This document shows, one piece after another, positions 46,608 to 56,416 of a stretch of DNA of 64,000 nt; the first letter of the stretch is position 1; each line of letters starts with the position of its first letter. The notes beneath the pieces were generated by a model, which searched no databases, was not told where the DNA came from, and saw nothing but the letters and a program-made list of their open reading frames with translations. Made by a program: the position numbers and the translations under genes. Source of the DNA: Parvularcula lutaonensis (GTDB lineage Bacteria > Pseudomonadota > Alphaproteobacteria > Caulobacterales > Parvularculaceae); NCBI RefSeq assembly GCF_014651915.1, contig NZ_BMXU01000002.1, forward strand, positions 124,001-188,000, in the 5' to 3' direction.

Positions 46608-46701
46608 CTGTCATTCCGGCGTGGGTGGGGCTCGCGCCCGGAAGTCATAGGGAGCGCTATGTGGGTCATCGGCTCGCTCTTTGAGCGCCGCGGGATGACA
46701 G
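46608..46701. repeat. Inverted repeat pair
   Basis: CTGTCATTCC (46608-46617) and GGGATGACAG (46692-46701) can pair (one G-T) across about 75 bases that contain further GC-rich palindromic sequence. Confidence 0.5.
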
Positions 46702-46743
46702 GCAGCAGGTTCGTCCGCCCGTAGCCGGTTCTTGGTTTTCGTC

Positions 46744-46771
46744 TGTCCTATCGCTTCGCTGTTTGAGGACA
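46744..46771 (+). repeat. Stem-loop repeat, copy B
   Basis: TGTCCT (46744-46749) pairs with AGGACA (46766-46771) around a 16-base loop with TCGCTTCGCT. Loop length and most loop bases match copy A at 8386; stems differ by compensatory changes. Confidence 0.6.
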
Positions 46772-47017
46772 GCGGACGCTAGGGCTCGCTTCTAGATTAA
46801 TTTGTATGCGGGCCTTTTGCGTCCGCTCCCGGTGTTTTTCTGCGAGGGGCCCACAGAGCCTTTTTAGCCCTCGTCCCCGCGCCACGATTGTCATCCGTAG
46901 CGACGAGGAACACCGGCCGCTGCCAAACCGTGACGAACCCGGATTGTCCTGACTAGCAGCAGGGACGGACAGGATGCTCTGGCTGGAGAGCGCGGGGATT
47001 TCTTTTCTGATCCTCCC

Positions 47018-47049
47018 CACGGCCGGGCCGTGGGAAGCGCCTGATGGGT
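47018..47049. repeat. Palindrome plus tail shared with hflX
   Basis: CCCACGG (47018) and CCGTGGG (47030) pair around CCGGG; from 47030 the following 20 bases match 10602-10621 exactly. The minus strand also shares GATCAG plus GAAA further on. Confidence 0.8.
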
Positions 47050-47051
47050 TG

Positions 47052-47091
47052 TCATTCCTTGTTGCTCGGAGGGTGGGGCCGGAATGACACT
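47052..47091. repeat. GTCATTCC hairpin
   Basis: TGTCATTCC (47052-47060) and GGAATGACA (47083-47091) form a perfect 9-bp stem with a GC-rich loop. It lies about 15 bases past the end of the GST gene. Confidence 0.6.
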
Positions 47092-47104
47092 GGGGGGATA
47101 AGGC

Positions 47105-47755
47105 TTAGGCGTACCAGCCCTGGGCTTCTTCCTCCCTGGCCCCGGCGCGCCATTCCTGCATGGCCGGATGCTCCCAGATCGCGTCCATGTAATCCGTCAG
47201 GTCGGCGAACATCGGCACCGGGCCATAGGTCCTGATACGCGACACCACCGGTGCATACATCGCATCGGCGATCGAGAACTCTCCGAACAGGAATGGTCCG
47301 TCCTGCCCATAGTCCTGCCGCGCACCGGTCCACAGGGCATGGATGCGTTTAAGGTCCCGAGCGACGCCCGGCGGGCGGCTGAGCGCCTTGTGCTCGCAGC
47401 GGACATCCATGGGCCAGGTCCCCCGCAGCTCGGAGAAGCCCGAATGCATCTCCGCCGACAGGCACCGCGCCCGTGCCCGCGCCATCATGTCTTCAGGCCA
47501 CAGATTTTTCTCGGGATACCATTCGGCCAGCGTTTCGGCGATGGCGAGGGAGTCCCAGATTGCCTCCCCCGAAACGGTGAGGCAGGGAACGAGGCCCGAC
47601 GGCGAATGCTTCGCGATCTCCGCCCGCGTGCCAGGGACGTCGAGCCTGATCGTGACTTCCTCGAACGGAATGCCGAAATGCTTCATCAGGATCCACGGTC
47701 TGAGCGACCATGAGGACAGGTTCTTGTTGCCGATGACGAGGGTGAGGTCGGACAT
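47105..47755 (-). CDS. Glutathione S-transferase
   Basis: 216 residues starting MSDLTLVIGNKNLSSWSLRPW. The thioredoxin-like N-domain has SSWSLRPWILMKH and SGLVPCLTVSGEAIWDSLAIAETLAE (GSH binding, DSLAI); the C-domain has FLFGEFSIADAMYAPVVSRIRTY. Cytosolic. Substrate unknown. MSDLTL is the family start; the upstream extension is unsupported. Confidence 0.9.
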   Translation of the reverse strand: MSDLTLVIGNKNLSSWSLRPWILMKHFGIPFEEVTIRLDVPGTRAEIAKHSPSGLVPCLTVSGEAIWDSLAIAETLAEWYPEKNLWPEDMMARARARCLSAEMHSGFSELRGTWPMDVRCEHKALSRPPGVARDLKRIHALWTGARQDYGQDGPFLFGEFSIADAMYAPVVSRIRTYGPVPMFADLTDYMDAIWEHPAMQEWRAGAREEEAQGWYA

Positions 47756-47937
47756 GGGAGCTTCCCGCAAGGCTGTCGCCGCTCGATAGCCTCAATCCTC
47801 GCGCGTCGGGAGTGCCCCCTTTCAGGGTTTTGCAGTGCAGGGCGGATAGATTTCCTCCTGAGCGAGGCTTCACGCGGGGGCCGCTTGATTGAAACGCCAG
47901 AACGGGCGAGATCAGAACAGGATCAACGGGGCAGACC

Positions 47938-48708
47938 ATGGCACGACGGCCGCAGCAGAGCGAGTATATCGGCGGCGAAGAGGTCCGCGAGGAATCGGGC
48001 TGGCGCTATCCGCTGCTGATCTTCGTGGCGACCCTGATCCTGTCGGGCTTCGTCCTGTTCTTCTATTTCGGACCGAGCCCCGAAGAGATCGCCGGTGACG
48101 TGCCGCGGCCGAGCGTGGCCGAGGACTCGGTGATCCTCACAGTCGGCGGCATTCCCTTCGACGTGCCGGCCAACCACACCGTGTTCCCGCGGGACCGCAG
48201 GGCCGGGGCGCGGGAGAGCCTCGCGCTCTATGCCGCATGGCCGCGCATGGATGGCTACACCCCCTCGCGCAGGACCGATTTCATCGAAAACCGGGCCAAT
48301 TCGCGCCGGATCGATGTCCTGATCGAAGAGAACAACACACCGTTCGACGAGAAGCAGCGGCTCGAAATTCTCTACAAGCAGCACGTCACCGAGGCTGGCG
48401 GCGTGCCCTTCGAGCATGGCCTGACGAAATACGAGTTCGGCAAAGCGTCGAGCCTTGCGCCGGGCGCGGGGTATGAGGACCGGGTCATGTATGTCGGCAC
48501 CACGGAGGACGGCGAGGAAGCGGTGCTGTTCTGTTACGACCATGAAGACGAAGAGCTGGTGCCACCGGACTGCTTCCGGATCTATGACATCTCCGAAGAG
48601 GTATGGGTCCGCTACATCTTCAAGGAAGTCTACCTGCCCGAATGGCGCAAGATCGACACGGCAGTGAAGGCCTTCGTCAACGATCTCAGGGCCGACGGGG
48701 CAAGCTGA
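47938..48708 (+). CDS. Membrane-anchored hypothetical protein
   Basis: 256 residues: short basic-acidic N-terminus, one helix at about 24-44 (PLLIFVATLILSGFVLFFYF), then a periplasmic or extracytoplasmic part with VANHTVFPRD and repeated acidic segments. No domain recognised. Followed by a membrane-protein gene, possibly one transcript. Confidence 0.72.
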   Translation: MARRPQQSEYIGGEEVREESGWRYPLLIFVATLILSGFVLFFYFGPSPEEIAGDVPRPSVAEDSVILTVGGIPFDVPANHTVFPRDRRAGARESLALYAAWPRMDGYTPSRRTDFIENRANSRRIDVLIEENNTPFDEKQRLEILYKQHVTEAGGVPFEHGLTKYEFGKASSLAPGAGYEDRVMYVGTTEDGEEAVLFCYDHEDEELVPPDCFRIYDISEEVWVRYIFKEVYLPEWRKIDTAVKAFVNDLRADGAS

Positions 48709-48751
48709 CGGCTTTACCGCCCGCTAACCATAACGCGCGCAAGCAGGAGAG

Positions 48752-49123
48752 ATGGAAGCGATAGCCTATCTCTTCTCGCTCGGTTTCTCGGGCACGGATG
48801 CGATCCGGGCCGCTGGTTTCATCGTTATCGGATCGCTGATCGTCTCGAACCGCCTGCCGCCCTGGAAGGTGACGCTGGCGATCATCTTCATCGACTTCCT
48901 CTGGCCCTATGTCGCCATGCTGCGGGACGGCGGCGGCATGAAGGCGGTCGAAATCTCGATCCGCGGGCTCTTCCTGACCTTCGACGACACTTTCGCGGGC
49001 TACCTTGTCCGGTGGAGCGGGTTCTACGTTGCCATCCGGGGGATCTTCTCGCTGAGGAAGAAGCTGCACGACCTTTTCCCGGAGGAGAGCGAGAAGCAGA
49101 AAAAGGGCGCGATGCCTTTCTAG
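48752..49123 (+). CDS. Small membrane protein
   Basis: 123 residues, helices at about 15-32, 38-54 and perhaps 85-102, then a basic tail (LRKKLHDLFPEESEKQKKG). Family not recognised. Overlaps the RusA-like gene's stop by 4 bases. Confidence 0.68.
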   Translation: MEAIAYLFSLGFSGTDAIRAAGFIVIGSLIVSNRLPPWKVTLAIIFIDFLWPYVAMLRDGGGMKAVEISIRGLFLTFDDTFAGYLVRWSGFYVAIRGIFSLRKKLHDLFPEESEKQKKGAMPF

Positions 49124-49518
49124 TTCCGCTGCAGAAGGCTCGCATCGAGGTCCACGGATTCGAGCTGCTTTTTCAGCGGGGTAATCTTGACCGCGATGCG
49201 GTTGGCGTCGCCTTCGAACCTTTCCGAGACAAGCCGCACCACCTGCCTGTCATCGCGCCAGAAGACCCCTGAGAGTGCGTCGAGAACGGCCTTGGCGATG
49301 TTGTCGACATCGTGGGCGCCGCGTTTCCCGGCCATCACGCTGGTCCAGATCCTGACCTCGAAGGGACCGAACCAGGGGCGGATGAGGGCGGCCTCGCGCT
49401 TGATGAAGGCGGAGACGAATTTCTTCAGCGGCCGGGTCTTTGTGGTGGCCGCGTCAATGATGACCACGGCAATTTCGCCGTCGGTGTGGAGCCGCACCTT
49501 GCCCGAGCCTGATCCCAT
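49120..49518 (-). CDS. RusA-like Holliday-junction endonuclease family protein
   Basis: 132 residues. HDVDNIAKAVLDALSGVFWRDDRQV (about 71-95) is the acidic RusA core (D-x-D-N...D-A-L...D-D). RusA members resolve Holliday junctions and are often prophage-borne, but no phage genes are nearby. The family also contains host proteins. Fold is clear; function is inferred. Confidence 0.8.
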   Translation of the reverse strand: MGSGSGKVRLHTDGEIAVVIIDAATTKTRPLKKFVSAFIKREAALIRPWFGPFEVRIWTSVMAGKRGAHDVDNIAKAVLDALSGVFWRDDRQVVRLVSERFEGDANRIAVKITPLKKQLESVDLDASLLQRN

Positions 49519-49587
49519 CCCTGTTCCCTTCGATTGCGCAAACGTTCCCGCCCTCTAGGATGAGGTAACACGTTCGGAGACCAGACG

Positions 49588-50496
49588 ATGCGCCGCAGCC
49601 TTTTCCTTGCCGTACCAGCGGCGGTGCTGGCCTTTCTTTACTGGTGGGCGATCGAGAACTCCGTACCTGAGGGACCGGCTTACGACTTCCAGATCGAGAG
49701 GTTGCGCGAGGCGGCCGAGGCACCGGCCGGGGACCGTCCCATCGCAATCTCCGTGATCGAGGTGGGCCGCGGACGCGCGCCGGGCTTTGCCGTGGGCCTC
49801 GGTCTCGACTTCGCTCCGGTGGACATGACGTTCTCCGCCTTCCGTGTGGCGTACCCGGATGATGCTTCCGTGCTGATCGAAGCGCCGGCGGACAGGCAGG
49901 TCGTGGAAGAGGAGCTGGGCGGGGACTTCTACCCCGAGCAGTATGCGCGCCTCGTTCAGGCAATGGATGTTGCGGACGCGATCCTCGTCACCCATGAGCA
50001 TCTCGACCATATCTCTGTCGTGCCGCGCCACCCGCGGCCCGAGGTGATCGCTCCTGCCCTGAGGCTGACACCGCCGCAGATCGCGGCGCTGCCGCAATTC
50101 GCGCCCAACGGGGTCGTGCCCGAGCCGCTGGACCGGCTGATCGCCGAGCGCTTCGACAAGCCGCGGAAGGTCGCGCCGGGCATCGCGGTGCTGGAGACAC
50201 CGGGGCACACCGAGGGCAGCCTCACGATCTATGTGCAGCTTGCGGATGGACAGGAGTTCCTGATGATCGGGGATATCGCCTGGAACATGCGGAACATCGA
50301 GAAAGCGACGACACGGCCGCGGATCATGCAGACGCTGTTCTTCGACCCGCCCGAGGACCGCAGGACGGTGCAGGCGCAGGTCCGGGCGCTGCACGAGCTG
50401 TCCAAGGCCGAGCCTGACCTGCTGATCCTGCCCGCCCACGACGCAGCGCAGCAGGAATTGCTGATGCGGCGCGGGGTGCTGCAGCCAGCGGGATAA
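49588..50496 (+). CDS. Exported MBL-fold metallo-hydrolase
   Basis: 302 residues with an N-terminal hydrophobic segment (about 4-20) that is a signal or anchor. Metal motif THEHLDHIS (about 137-145), TPGHTEGSL (about 204) and GDIAW (about 229) are the MBL ligands; LPAHD supplies the last. Substrate unknown. Confidence 0.86.
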   Translation: MRRSLFLAVPAAVLAFLYWWAIENSVPEGPAYDFQIERLREAAEAPAGDRPIAISVIEVGRGRAPGFAVGLGLDFAPVDMTFSAFRVAYPDDASVLIEAPADRQVVEEELGGDFYPEQYARLVQAMDVADAILVTHEHLDHISVVPRHPRPEVIAPALRLTPPQIAALPQFAPNGVVPEPLDRLIAERFDKPRKVAPGIAVLETPGHTEGSLTIYVQLADGQEFLMIGDIAWNMRNIEKATTRPRIMQTLFFDPPEDRRTVQAQVRALHELSKAEPDLLILPAHDAAQQELLMRRGVLQPAG

Positions 50497-50572
50497 GTCC
50501 CCATCTCAGAAGCGTTGCCCTCACGGGCTTGCTCGCCTAGCTCGCGAGGCAAGAACGAAGGAGATCCACGCG

Positions 50573-51964
50573 ATGGCTGAGACCCGCACGGAAACCGACA
50601 GCTTCGGCCCCCTCGAGGTGCCGAAGGACAAGTATTACGGCGCGCAGTCGGCGCGCTCGCTGATCAATTTCAACATTGGCGTCGAGACCATGCCCCCGCC
50701 GATGATCCGGGCGCTCGGCATCGTGAAGCGTTCGGCAGCCCGCGCCAACATGCGCCTCGACAACCTCGACCCGAAGATCGGCGAAGCGATCGTCAATGCC
50801 GCAACAGAGGTCGCCGAGGGCAAGCTCAACGACCACTTCCCGCTCTCGGTCTGGCAAACCGGCTCGGGCACCCAGTCGAACATGAACGCGAACGAGGTGA
50901 TCGCGAACCGCGCGATCGAGATCCTCGGCGGCGAGATCGGATCGAAGGATCCGGTGCACCCGAACGATCACGTCAACCGCTCGCAGAGCTCGAACGATAC
51001 CTTCCCGACGGCGATGCACATCGCCTCGGCCGAAGAGATCCACCACCGCCTGATCCCGGCGCTGCAGAAGCTCCGCAATGCCCTCAACGACAAGGCGGAG
51101 GCATTCAAGGACATCATCAAGATCGGCCGGACCCACCTTCAGGACGCAACGCCACTGACCCTCGGCCACGAGTTCTCGGGCTATGTCGCGCAGGTCGACT
51201 ACGGTATCCGCCGGGTCGAAAGTGCCCTGCCCGCGCTTTACGCCCTGGCCCAGGGCGGCACGGCCGTCGGTACGGGGATCAATACGAAACCGGGCTTTGC
51301 TGAGGCGTTTGCCGAGGAAGTCGCCAACTTCACGCAGCTTCCTTTCGTCACGGCACCGAACAAGTTCGAAGCCCTTGCCGCCCATGACGCGATGGTCGAG
51401 GCCCATGGCCAGCTCAACGTCGTCGCCGGATCGCTCTTCAAGATCGCGAACGACCTGCGGCTCCTTGGCTCGGGCCCAAGGTCGGGCATCGCGGAACTTC
51501 GCCTGCCGGAGAACGAGCCGGGCTCGTCCATCATGCCGGGCAAGGTGAACCCGACCCAGTGCGAAGCCCTGACCATGGTCTGCGCCCAGGTGATGGGCAA
51601 CAACGCGACCGTCAGCTTCTCCGGAAGCCAAGGGCATCTCGAGCTCAACGTCTTCAAGCCGGTCATCGTCTACAATGTCCTCCAGTCCATCCGCCTGCTG
51701 AGCGATGCCGCCATCAGCTTCACCGACAAGTGCGTCGTTGGCGTCGAAGCGAATGAAGAACGCATCCGGGAGCTGGTGGAGCGTTCGCTGATGCTCGTGA
51801 CCGCGCTGGCGCCGACCATCGGCTATGACAACGCCACGATCATTGCGAAGACCGCGCACAAGAACGGCACGACGCTTCGCGAGGAGGCCATCCGGCTCGG
51901 CTTCGTCTCCGAAGAGGACTATGACGACATCGTCCGTCCCGAGAAAATGATCGGGCCGCGCTAG
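50573..51964 (+). CDS. fumC: Class II fumarase
   Basis: 463-residue fumarate hydratase. [34 protein letters not shown] and the signature [13 protein letters not shown] (about 320) with the catalytic serine region are present. AAGGAG precedes the ATG. Followed by a clear terminator. Confidence 0.97.
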   Translation: MAETRTETDSFGPLEVPKDKYYGAQSARSLINFNIGVETMPPPMIRALGIVKRSAARANMRLDNLDPKIGEAIVNAATEVAEGKLNDHFPLSVWQTGSGTQSNMNANEVIANRAIEILGGEIGSKDPVHPNDHVNRSQSSNDTFPTAMHIASAEEIHHRLIPALQKLRNALNDKAEAFKDIIKIGRTHLQDATPLTLGHEFSGYVAQVDYGIRRVESALPALYALAQGGTAVGTGINTKPGFAEAFAEEVANFTQLPFVTAPNKFEALAAHDAMVEAHGQLNVVAGSLFKIANDLRLLGSGPRSGIAELRLPENEPGSSIMPGKVNPTQCEALTMVCAQVMGNNATVSFSGSQGHLELNVFKPVIVYNVLQSIRLLSDAAISFTDKCVVGVEANEERIRELVERSLMLVTALAPTIGYDNATIIAKTAHKNGTTLREEAIRLGFVSEEDYDDIVRPEKMIGPR

Positions 51965-51984
51965 TCCGGAGCTTCTTCGCCAAT

Positions 51985-52016
51985 GAGGAGGGCCGCGTCG
52001 CGGCCCTCTTTTTTGT
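51985..52016 (+). terminator. Rho-independent terminator of fumC
   Basis: GAGGGCCGCG and CGCGGCCCTC form a 10-bp stem with a short loop and are followed by a T6 run, about 20 bases after the stop. Confidence 0.93.
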
Positions 52017-52150
52017 TTCGGTGCAAGATGACCCGGCGCGACCGAAGCCGACCTCGAGCAGCGGACCCATTGGATTGGCGAGCCACGCGGGTTCTTCGTC
52101 GAGAGCCTAGCTCTCGAGCGCCGTTCGTCGAACCCCGCTCCCGTAAGCGT

Positions 52151-52591
52151 CTAGGCAGACGGCGGCGGGGTCAGCCCGATCGCCTGCAGGACGGCGACGA
52201 TGACGATGAATACGCCAAGCCAGTGCCCTCCGTCGATGGCCGTCAGGCGGATGCTTCGGCGCTGGTAGAGGTGGTTCACCAGCATCACGGGCATGACGAA
52301 GCCGATCCAGATCACGATCGCGGTACCGATCGCCATGGTCCACTCACCCGCTTCATCAGGCGCGAGGATCAGGGCACCGGCAAGGATGCAGGCGATCCAG
52401 AACTCTGCGATGAAAGAGACGATGAAAGGCACGGGCGAAACCTTGCCGCCGGGTCCTCTGATATCGCTTTCATCGAGCCCCGCGGCAGCCATCCAGGGCT
52501 TGCCGAACACACCGTAATAGGCGCTGCCGAAGAGCCAACTTGCAACGGTGGCAGCCAGAATCGGCCAGAAATTGAGAACGATGTAGATCAC
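52151..52591 (-). CDS. DUF1761 membrane protein
   Basis: 146 residues from GTG 52591. Four hydrophobic segments with family motifs WPILAATVASWLFGSAYYGVFGKPWM and GFVMPVMLVNHLYQRRS. DUF1761 members are small inner-membrane proteins with no assigned role. The 220 bases between this and the ABC gene hold no gene. Confidence 0.88.
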   Translation of the reverse strand: MIYIVLNFWPILAATVASWLFGSAYYGVFGKPWMAAAGLDESDIRGPGGKVSPVPFIVSFIAEFWIACILAGALILAPDEAGEWTMAIGTAIVIWIGFVMPVMLVNHLYQRRSIRLTAIDGGHWLGVFIVIVAVLQAIGLTPPPSA

Positions 52592-52811
52592 GCCAGCCTC
52601 CGTATCGCGGCAGCTTCGTATCTACGCCGATCTGGTGGCAAGGCGACTCCCGCGGTCGGTTCTCGCAGGCGCTCGGCAGCGAGAACCCACGGCGGCGCTG
52701 GCCATGAACCTGGCCGCCAAGGCCGGCGACTGAACTTTATCCTAGCGCCGCGGCGCCATTCGTGTATCCGGACCGGCTGCCCTGCACCTGACCCGGCAGC
52801 ACGAGGCCATT

Positions 52812-54662
52812 ATGCTGTTCCGCACATTCGAGAACTTTGTCGATCCTCTGAAGGACGAGGCGCCGACGCGTCCGCCGACGAAACTCGTCCCGTTCATCTG
52901 GCACTACGCCAAGCCGTTCCGCTGGCTGTTCCTGCTGACCATCGTCACCTCGATGCTGATCGCCATCGTCGAGGTCTTCGCGTTCGAGCGGATCGGGCAC
53001 CTGATTGACCTTGCGGCCGGCAGCACGCCGGAGGCATTCTTCAGCGAGCATGGCGGCGAAGTGATCGCAGTCGTCGTGATGATCGCCTTAGTCTGGCCGT
53101 TTCTCAGCCTGCTGGACGAGTTGGGCTTTCTGCAGGGCATCATGGGCAACATGCCGATGTCGATCCGATGGCGCGGGCATCGGTACCTTCTTCGTCAGTC
53201 TTCGACCTTTTTCGCTGACGATTTCGCCGGGCGCATTGCGACCAAGCTGATGCAGACGGCGCTTGGCGCACGGGAGACGGCGGCGAAGATCACCAATCTC
53301 TGCGTCTGGGGCGTGGTCTATTTCGGTTCTGCCGTGGTCTTGTTCTTTGCCAATGACTGGCGGCTGGTGATCCCCCTGCTCGCCTGGCTCGTGGCCTATC
53401 TGGCAGCGGCGCTGTTCTTCCTGCCCAAGCTGGCAGAGGTCTCGAAGCGCCAGTCCGATGACCGGTCGATGCTCACCGGCCGGATCGTCGATGCCTACAG
53501 CAATATCGGCACCGTGAAACTCTTCTCCACGGGACCGGCCGAGGACGAGTATGCCCGCGAAGGGATGCAGAAAATGCTGGGCTCGGTCTATCCGCAGATG
53601 CGGCTCGCGACCGGGCTCTCCATGAGCTTGCATGTCATGAACGGCTTCATGATCTCGGGCGTCCTGACGCTTGGGCTGTTCCTGTGGTCGCAAGGGGCGC
53701 TGACCGTGGGCGCGGTTGCCTTTGCCGCGACGCTGGCCCTGCGCCTGCAGGCAATCAGCCACTACTTCCTGTGGGAGGTGGCGAACCTGTTCGAGAATAT
53801 CGGCATGACCCAGGACGGGATGGAAACGCTGTCAGCACCGTTGGCCGTGACCGACAAGTCCGACAACAGACTTTCGGTGCCGTCGGGCCGGGTCGTGTTC
53901 GAGGATGTCTATTTCCACTACGGCAAGGAGGGCAAGCGCGTGATCTCTGGCCTTTCGCTGGACGTGGCTGCAGGCGAGAAGGTGGGCCTCGTCGGGCGCT
54001 CGGGTGCGGGCAAGTCGACGCTCGTGAACCTCCTCCTCCGGCTCCACGATGTCGAGGGTGGCCGTGTGCTGATCGACGGGCAGAACGTGGCCGACGTCAC
54101 GCAGGACAGCCTGCGCGGGCATATCGGCGTCGTGACGCAGGACACCGCCCTGATGCACCGCTCGATCCGCGAGAACATCGCCTACGGACGACCGGGCGCC
54201 AGCGAAGACGCGATCATCGCGGCGGCAAAGAAGGCCGAGGCCTGGGAGTTCATTCAGGAGCTCGAGGACAAGAAGGGCCGCAAGGGTCTCGACGCCCATG
54301 TCGGTGAGCGCGGCGTGAAACTCTCCGGCGGCCAGCGCCAGAGGATCGCCATCGCGCGGGTGATCCTGAAGGATGCACCGATCCTCGTCCTCGACGAGGC
54401 GACCTCGGCTCTCGACAGTGAGGTGGAGGCAGCGATCCAGGGGCGGATGGACGAACTGATGGGCGACAAGACCGTGATCGCCATCGCCCACCGGCTATCG
54501 ACGATCGCCGCGATGGACCGGCTCATCGTGCTCGACAATGGCGAGATCATCGAACAGGGCTCCCATGAGGAACTGCTGCAGCAGGGCGGGCTCTACGCCG
54601 CGCTGTGGCGACGCCAGTCCGGCGGTTTCATCGCTGCCGACGAGCAGGAGGACGTGGCCTGA
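52812..54662 (+). CDS. ABC exporter, fused membrane and ATPase domains
   Basis: 616 residues. Six-helix membrane domain (about 30-330) and nucleotide-binding domain with Walker A GRSGAGKSTLV (about 396), signature LSGGQRQRIAIARV (about 505) and Walker B ILVLDEATSALD. Homodimeric multidrug/lipid exporter type. Substrate unknown. No partner gene adjacent. Confidence 0.92.
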   Translation: MLFRTFENFVDPLKDEAPTRPPTKLVPFIWHYAKPFRWLFLLTIVTSMLIAIVEVFAFERIGHLIDLAAGSTPEAFFSEHGGEVIAVVVMIALVWPFLSLLDELGFLQGIMGNMPMSIRWRGHRYLLRQSSTFFADDFAGRIATKLMQTALGARETAAKITNLCVWGVVYFGSAVVLFFANDWRLVIPLLAWLVAYLAAALFFLPKLAEVSKRQSDDRSMLTGRIVDAYSNIGTVKLFSTGPAEDEYAREGMQKMLGSVYPQMRLATGLSMSLHVMNGFMISGVLTLGLFLWSQGALTVGAVAFAATLALRLQAISHYFLWEVANLFENIGMTQDGMETLSAPLAVTDKSDNRLSVPSGRVVFEDVYFHYGKEGKRVISGLSLDVAAGEKVGLVGRSGAGKSTLVNLLLRLHDVEGGRVLIDGQNVADVTQDSLRGHIGVVTQDTALMHRSIRENIAYGRPGASEDAIIAAAKKAEAWEFIQELEDKKGRKGLDAHVGERGVKLSGGQRQRIAIARVILKDAPILVLDEATSALDSEVEAAIQGRMDELMGDKTVIAIAHRLSTIAAMDRLIVLDNGEIIEQGSHEELLQQGGLYAALWRRQSGGFIAADEQEDVA

Positions 54663-54777
54663 CCGCCCGGCCTCCCGCGCGGTCAGGCACTCGCGGCAAA
54701 ATTATCAACGGCGCTCGAAACCCCCTTGCATCCCCTTCTCGCCAGCGTTATTCAGCGCGCTCCGATCTTCGGGATCC

Positions 54778-54853
<76 letters not shown>

Positions 54854-55245
54854 TTTCTTTGATCTCACGGCGCGAGGCGCCTCCGATGGGTCGGACCAGT
54901 TGGTCCGGGCCGCGGTCGCGACCTTGTTCAGGGTTCGATCGGGCATCGAACGCCTGAACTGTTCTTCCGATCTCACGCACCGCGGGCGCTCCCATGAGGC
55001 TGAACGCCAAGGACGGCCACTGCCCTATTTCTGCCCTATTCGTGCCTCCTGTTCGGCACTTTTTTTCTGGTAAACGGCGCGTTCACTCCCCCTTGCCGCG
55101 CGCGCCTTCGCTTTGCGGGATGTCCGTTCAGGGATGGATAACGGGCGTTAACGAAGTATTTTCAGACGATTTTAGAAAAAACCGCGTGTTCTGAGCGTAT
55201 CCGTCCTTCCGCGTGACACGGTACACGGATCGTTTGGAGGTTGCA
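54854..55245. other. 390-base gap downstream of the tRNA
   Basis: No gene is supported. Contains an inverted repeat at 54926-54961, a palindrome GGACCAGTTGGTCC near 54894 and two copies of TGCCCTATT at 55021 and 55032. No integrase or clear duplicate of the tRNA 3' end is visible. Confidence 0.55.
54926..54961. repeat. Inverted repeat after tRNA-Ala
   Basis: GTTCAGGGTTCGAT and ATCGAACGCCTGAAC pair around CGGGC with one bulge; no T-run follows, so it is not a typical terminator. Confidence 0.5.
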
Positions 55246-56289
55246 GTGACGGCATCGCGAAGGATAAAGACAGCACGGCTGACCGGCCTGCTCGTCATCG
55301 CGACCGGTGCTTCTTCGCTGATCGCAATCGGCGCCCTCAATGGTCTCGACAGCCTTGCACTGACGATCGGCGCCGGTGTCTGCCTGTTCCTGGGGAGCTA
55401 TTGCGTCGGCTTCCAGCGTGCACGGATCATGATCCGGCGCGACGAGATGCTGGCGCTCATGAACGAGCTCCGGCACCAGAATCGCGCCCGGCGCACAGCG
55501 GAGAAGCGTTTTCATCGCAGCGAAGACATCAACGCACAGACCGCCGCCTATCTCGCCACCATGTCGCGCGAACTGCGACCACCGATTGAGCAGATCGTCG
55601 ACCTTTCGGACTTGATGGCCAAGAGCGAGCTGCCTGATGGCCATCACGAGAGCCTGTCGATTATCAGTATCACAGGCCAGACAGTCCTGACACTGATCGA
55701 AGATATCATGGAACGCTCCCCCATCGAGGCTGGTTGCCTGTCGATTGAGCGCGACGTGTTCGATATCGAGGAGTGCTGCCGATCCGTCATCCAAGTCATG
55801 GAGCCGCGCGCTGCGGCGAGACACAATGCACTGACCATGGCGATCGATCCCGAACTGGGTAACCAGATGTGCGGTGACGAAGGCCGGATCCGCCAAGTGC
55901 TGATCAACCTCATCGCCAATGCAATGGATGCCACCGAGGCAGGTGTCATCAGCCTGACCGTCGAGAAGATCGGTACACAGCAGGCCCGCTTTTCCGTCCG
56001 TGATACTGGATGCGGTCTGTCCGTGACCGAGCAGGCCGCCCTCGCCCACCGCTTCCGCGGCACGTCCCCCGCGAGCGGCAGCGCGCCCGGTTTCGGCCTG
56101 ACCCTATGCGTTGACATCGTGACCGCGATGGGTGGTGCGATCTCTTTCAACTCCCGCGAAGGGCGCGGCAGCACCTTCCGGTTCACCGTCCCGATGCGGG
56201 CGGCGCCAGGCCCGTCAGCAGGGACCCGTGCGCCCGCCGTTCCATCCCGTCCTAGGGTGCCTTCCCGCCCCAGGATCGCAGTCGGCTGA
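55246..56289 (+). CDS. Histidine-kinase-like protein lacking the phosphoacceptor histidine
   Basis: 347 residues from GTG 55246, with GGAGG five bases upstream. Two N-terminal helices (about 12-32 and 40-55), a short coiled region, an H-box-like segment reading LATMSRELRPPIEQIVDL where family members have MSHELRTP, and a complete HATPase: N-box NLIANAMD, G1 DTGCGL, G2 GFGLTLC and GRGSTFRFTVP. The Arg in place of His rules out normal autophosphorylation. It may be a pseudokinase or accept phosphate elsewhere. No response regulator nearby. Confidence 0.85.
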   Translation: MTASRRIKTARLTGLLVIATGASSLIAIGALNGLDSLALTIGAGVCLFLGSYCVGFQRARIMIRRDEMLALMNELRHQNRARRTAEKRFHRSEDINAQTAAYLATMSRELRPPIEQIVDLSDLMAKSELPDGHHESLSIISITGQTVLTLIEDIMERSPIEAGCLSIERDVFDIEECCRSVIQVMEPRAAARHNALTMAIDPELGNQMCGDEGRIRQVLINLIANAMDATEAGVISLTVEKIGTQQARFSVRDTGCGLSVTEQAALAHRFRGTSPASGSAPGFGLTLCVDIVTAMGGAISFNSREGRGSTFRFTVPMRAAPGPSAGTRAPAVPSRPRVPSRPRIAVG

Positions 56290-56324
56290 ACACCCCAACC
56301 GCACCTTGCCGGCTGTTCCCCTGC

Positions 56325-56354
56325 CCCCCGCGTCAACCTTCCCTGACGCGGGGG
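56325..56354. repeat. Strong hairpin after the kinase-like gene
   Basis: CCCCCGCGTCA and TGACGCGGGGG form an 11-bp perfect stem with an 8-base loop, about 35 bases after the stop. No T-run, so a terminator role is uncertain. Confidence 0.6.
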
Positions 56355-56416
56355 CACTCATTCGTGAGGGGAGTATCGGCAGCTGGCGCGTGTTCGCCGC
56401 CTGAAAGGAGCCGGAC

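Larger units (their letters stand above)
46562..47104. other. 540-base gap with several repeat hairpins
   Basis: No gene is supported. The gap holds an inverted pair GTCATTCC (46608) / GGATGACA (46701), the stem-loop copy B (46744-46771), the CCCACGG palindrome at 47018 that recurs in hflX, and a GTCATTCC hairpin at 47052. The content is like a REP-rich intergenic block. Confidence 0.65.

Noticed and set aside
51983-52811. Plus-strand frame from the fumC terminator into the ABC gene
   Set aside because: Arg/Asp-rich translation running antisense to DUF1761; no motif and no start signal.
54854-55245. Possible integrated element at tRNA-Ala
   Set aside because: No integrase, no repeated tRNA end and no mobile gene in the interval, so only a possible scar is reported.
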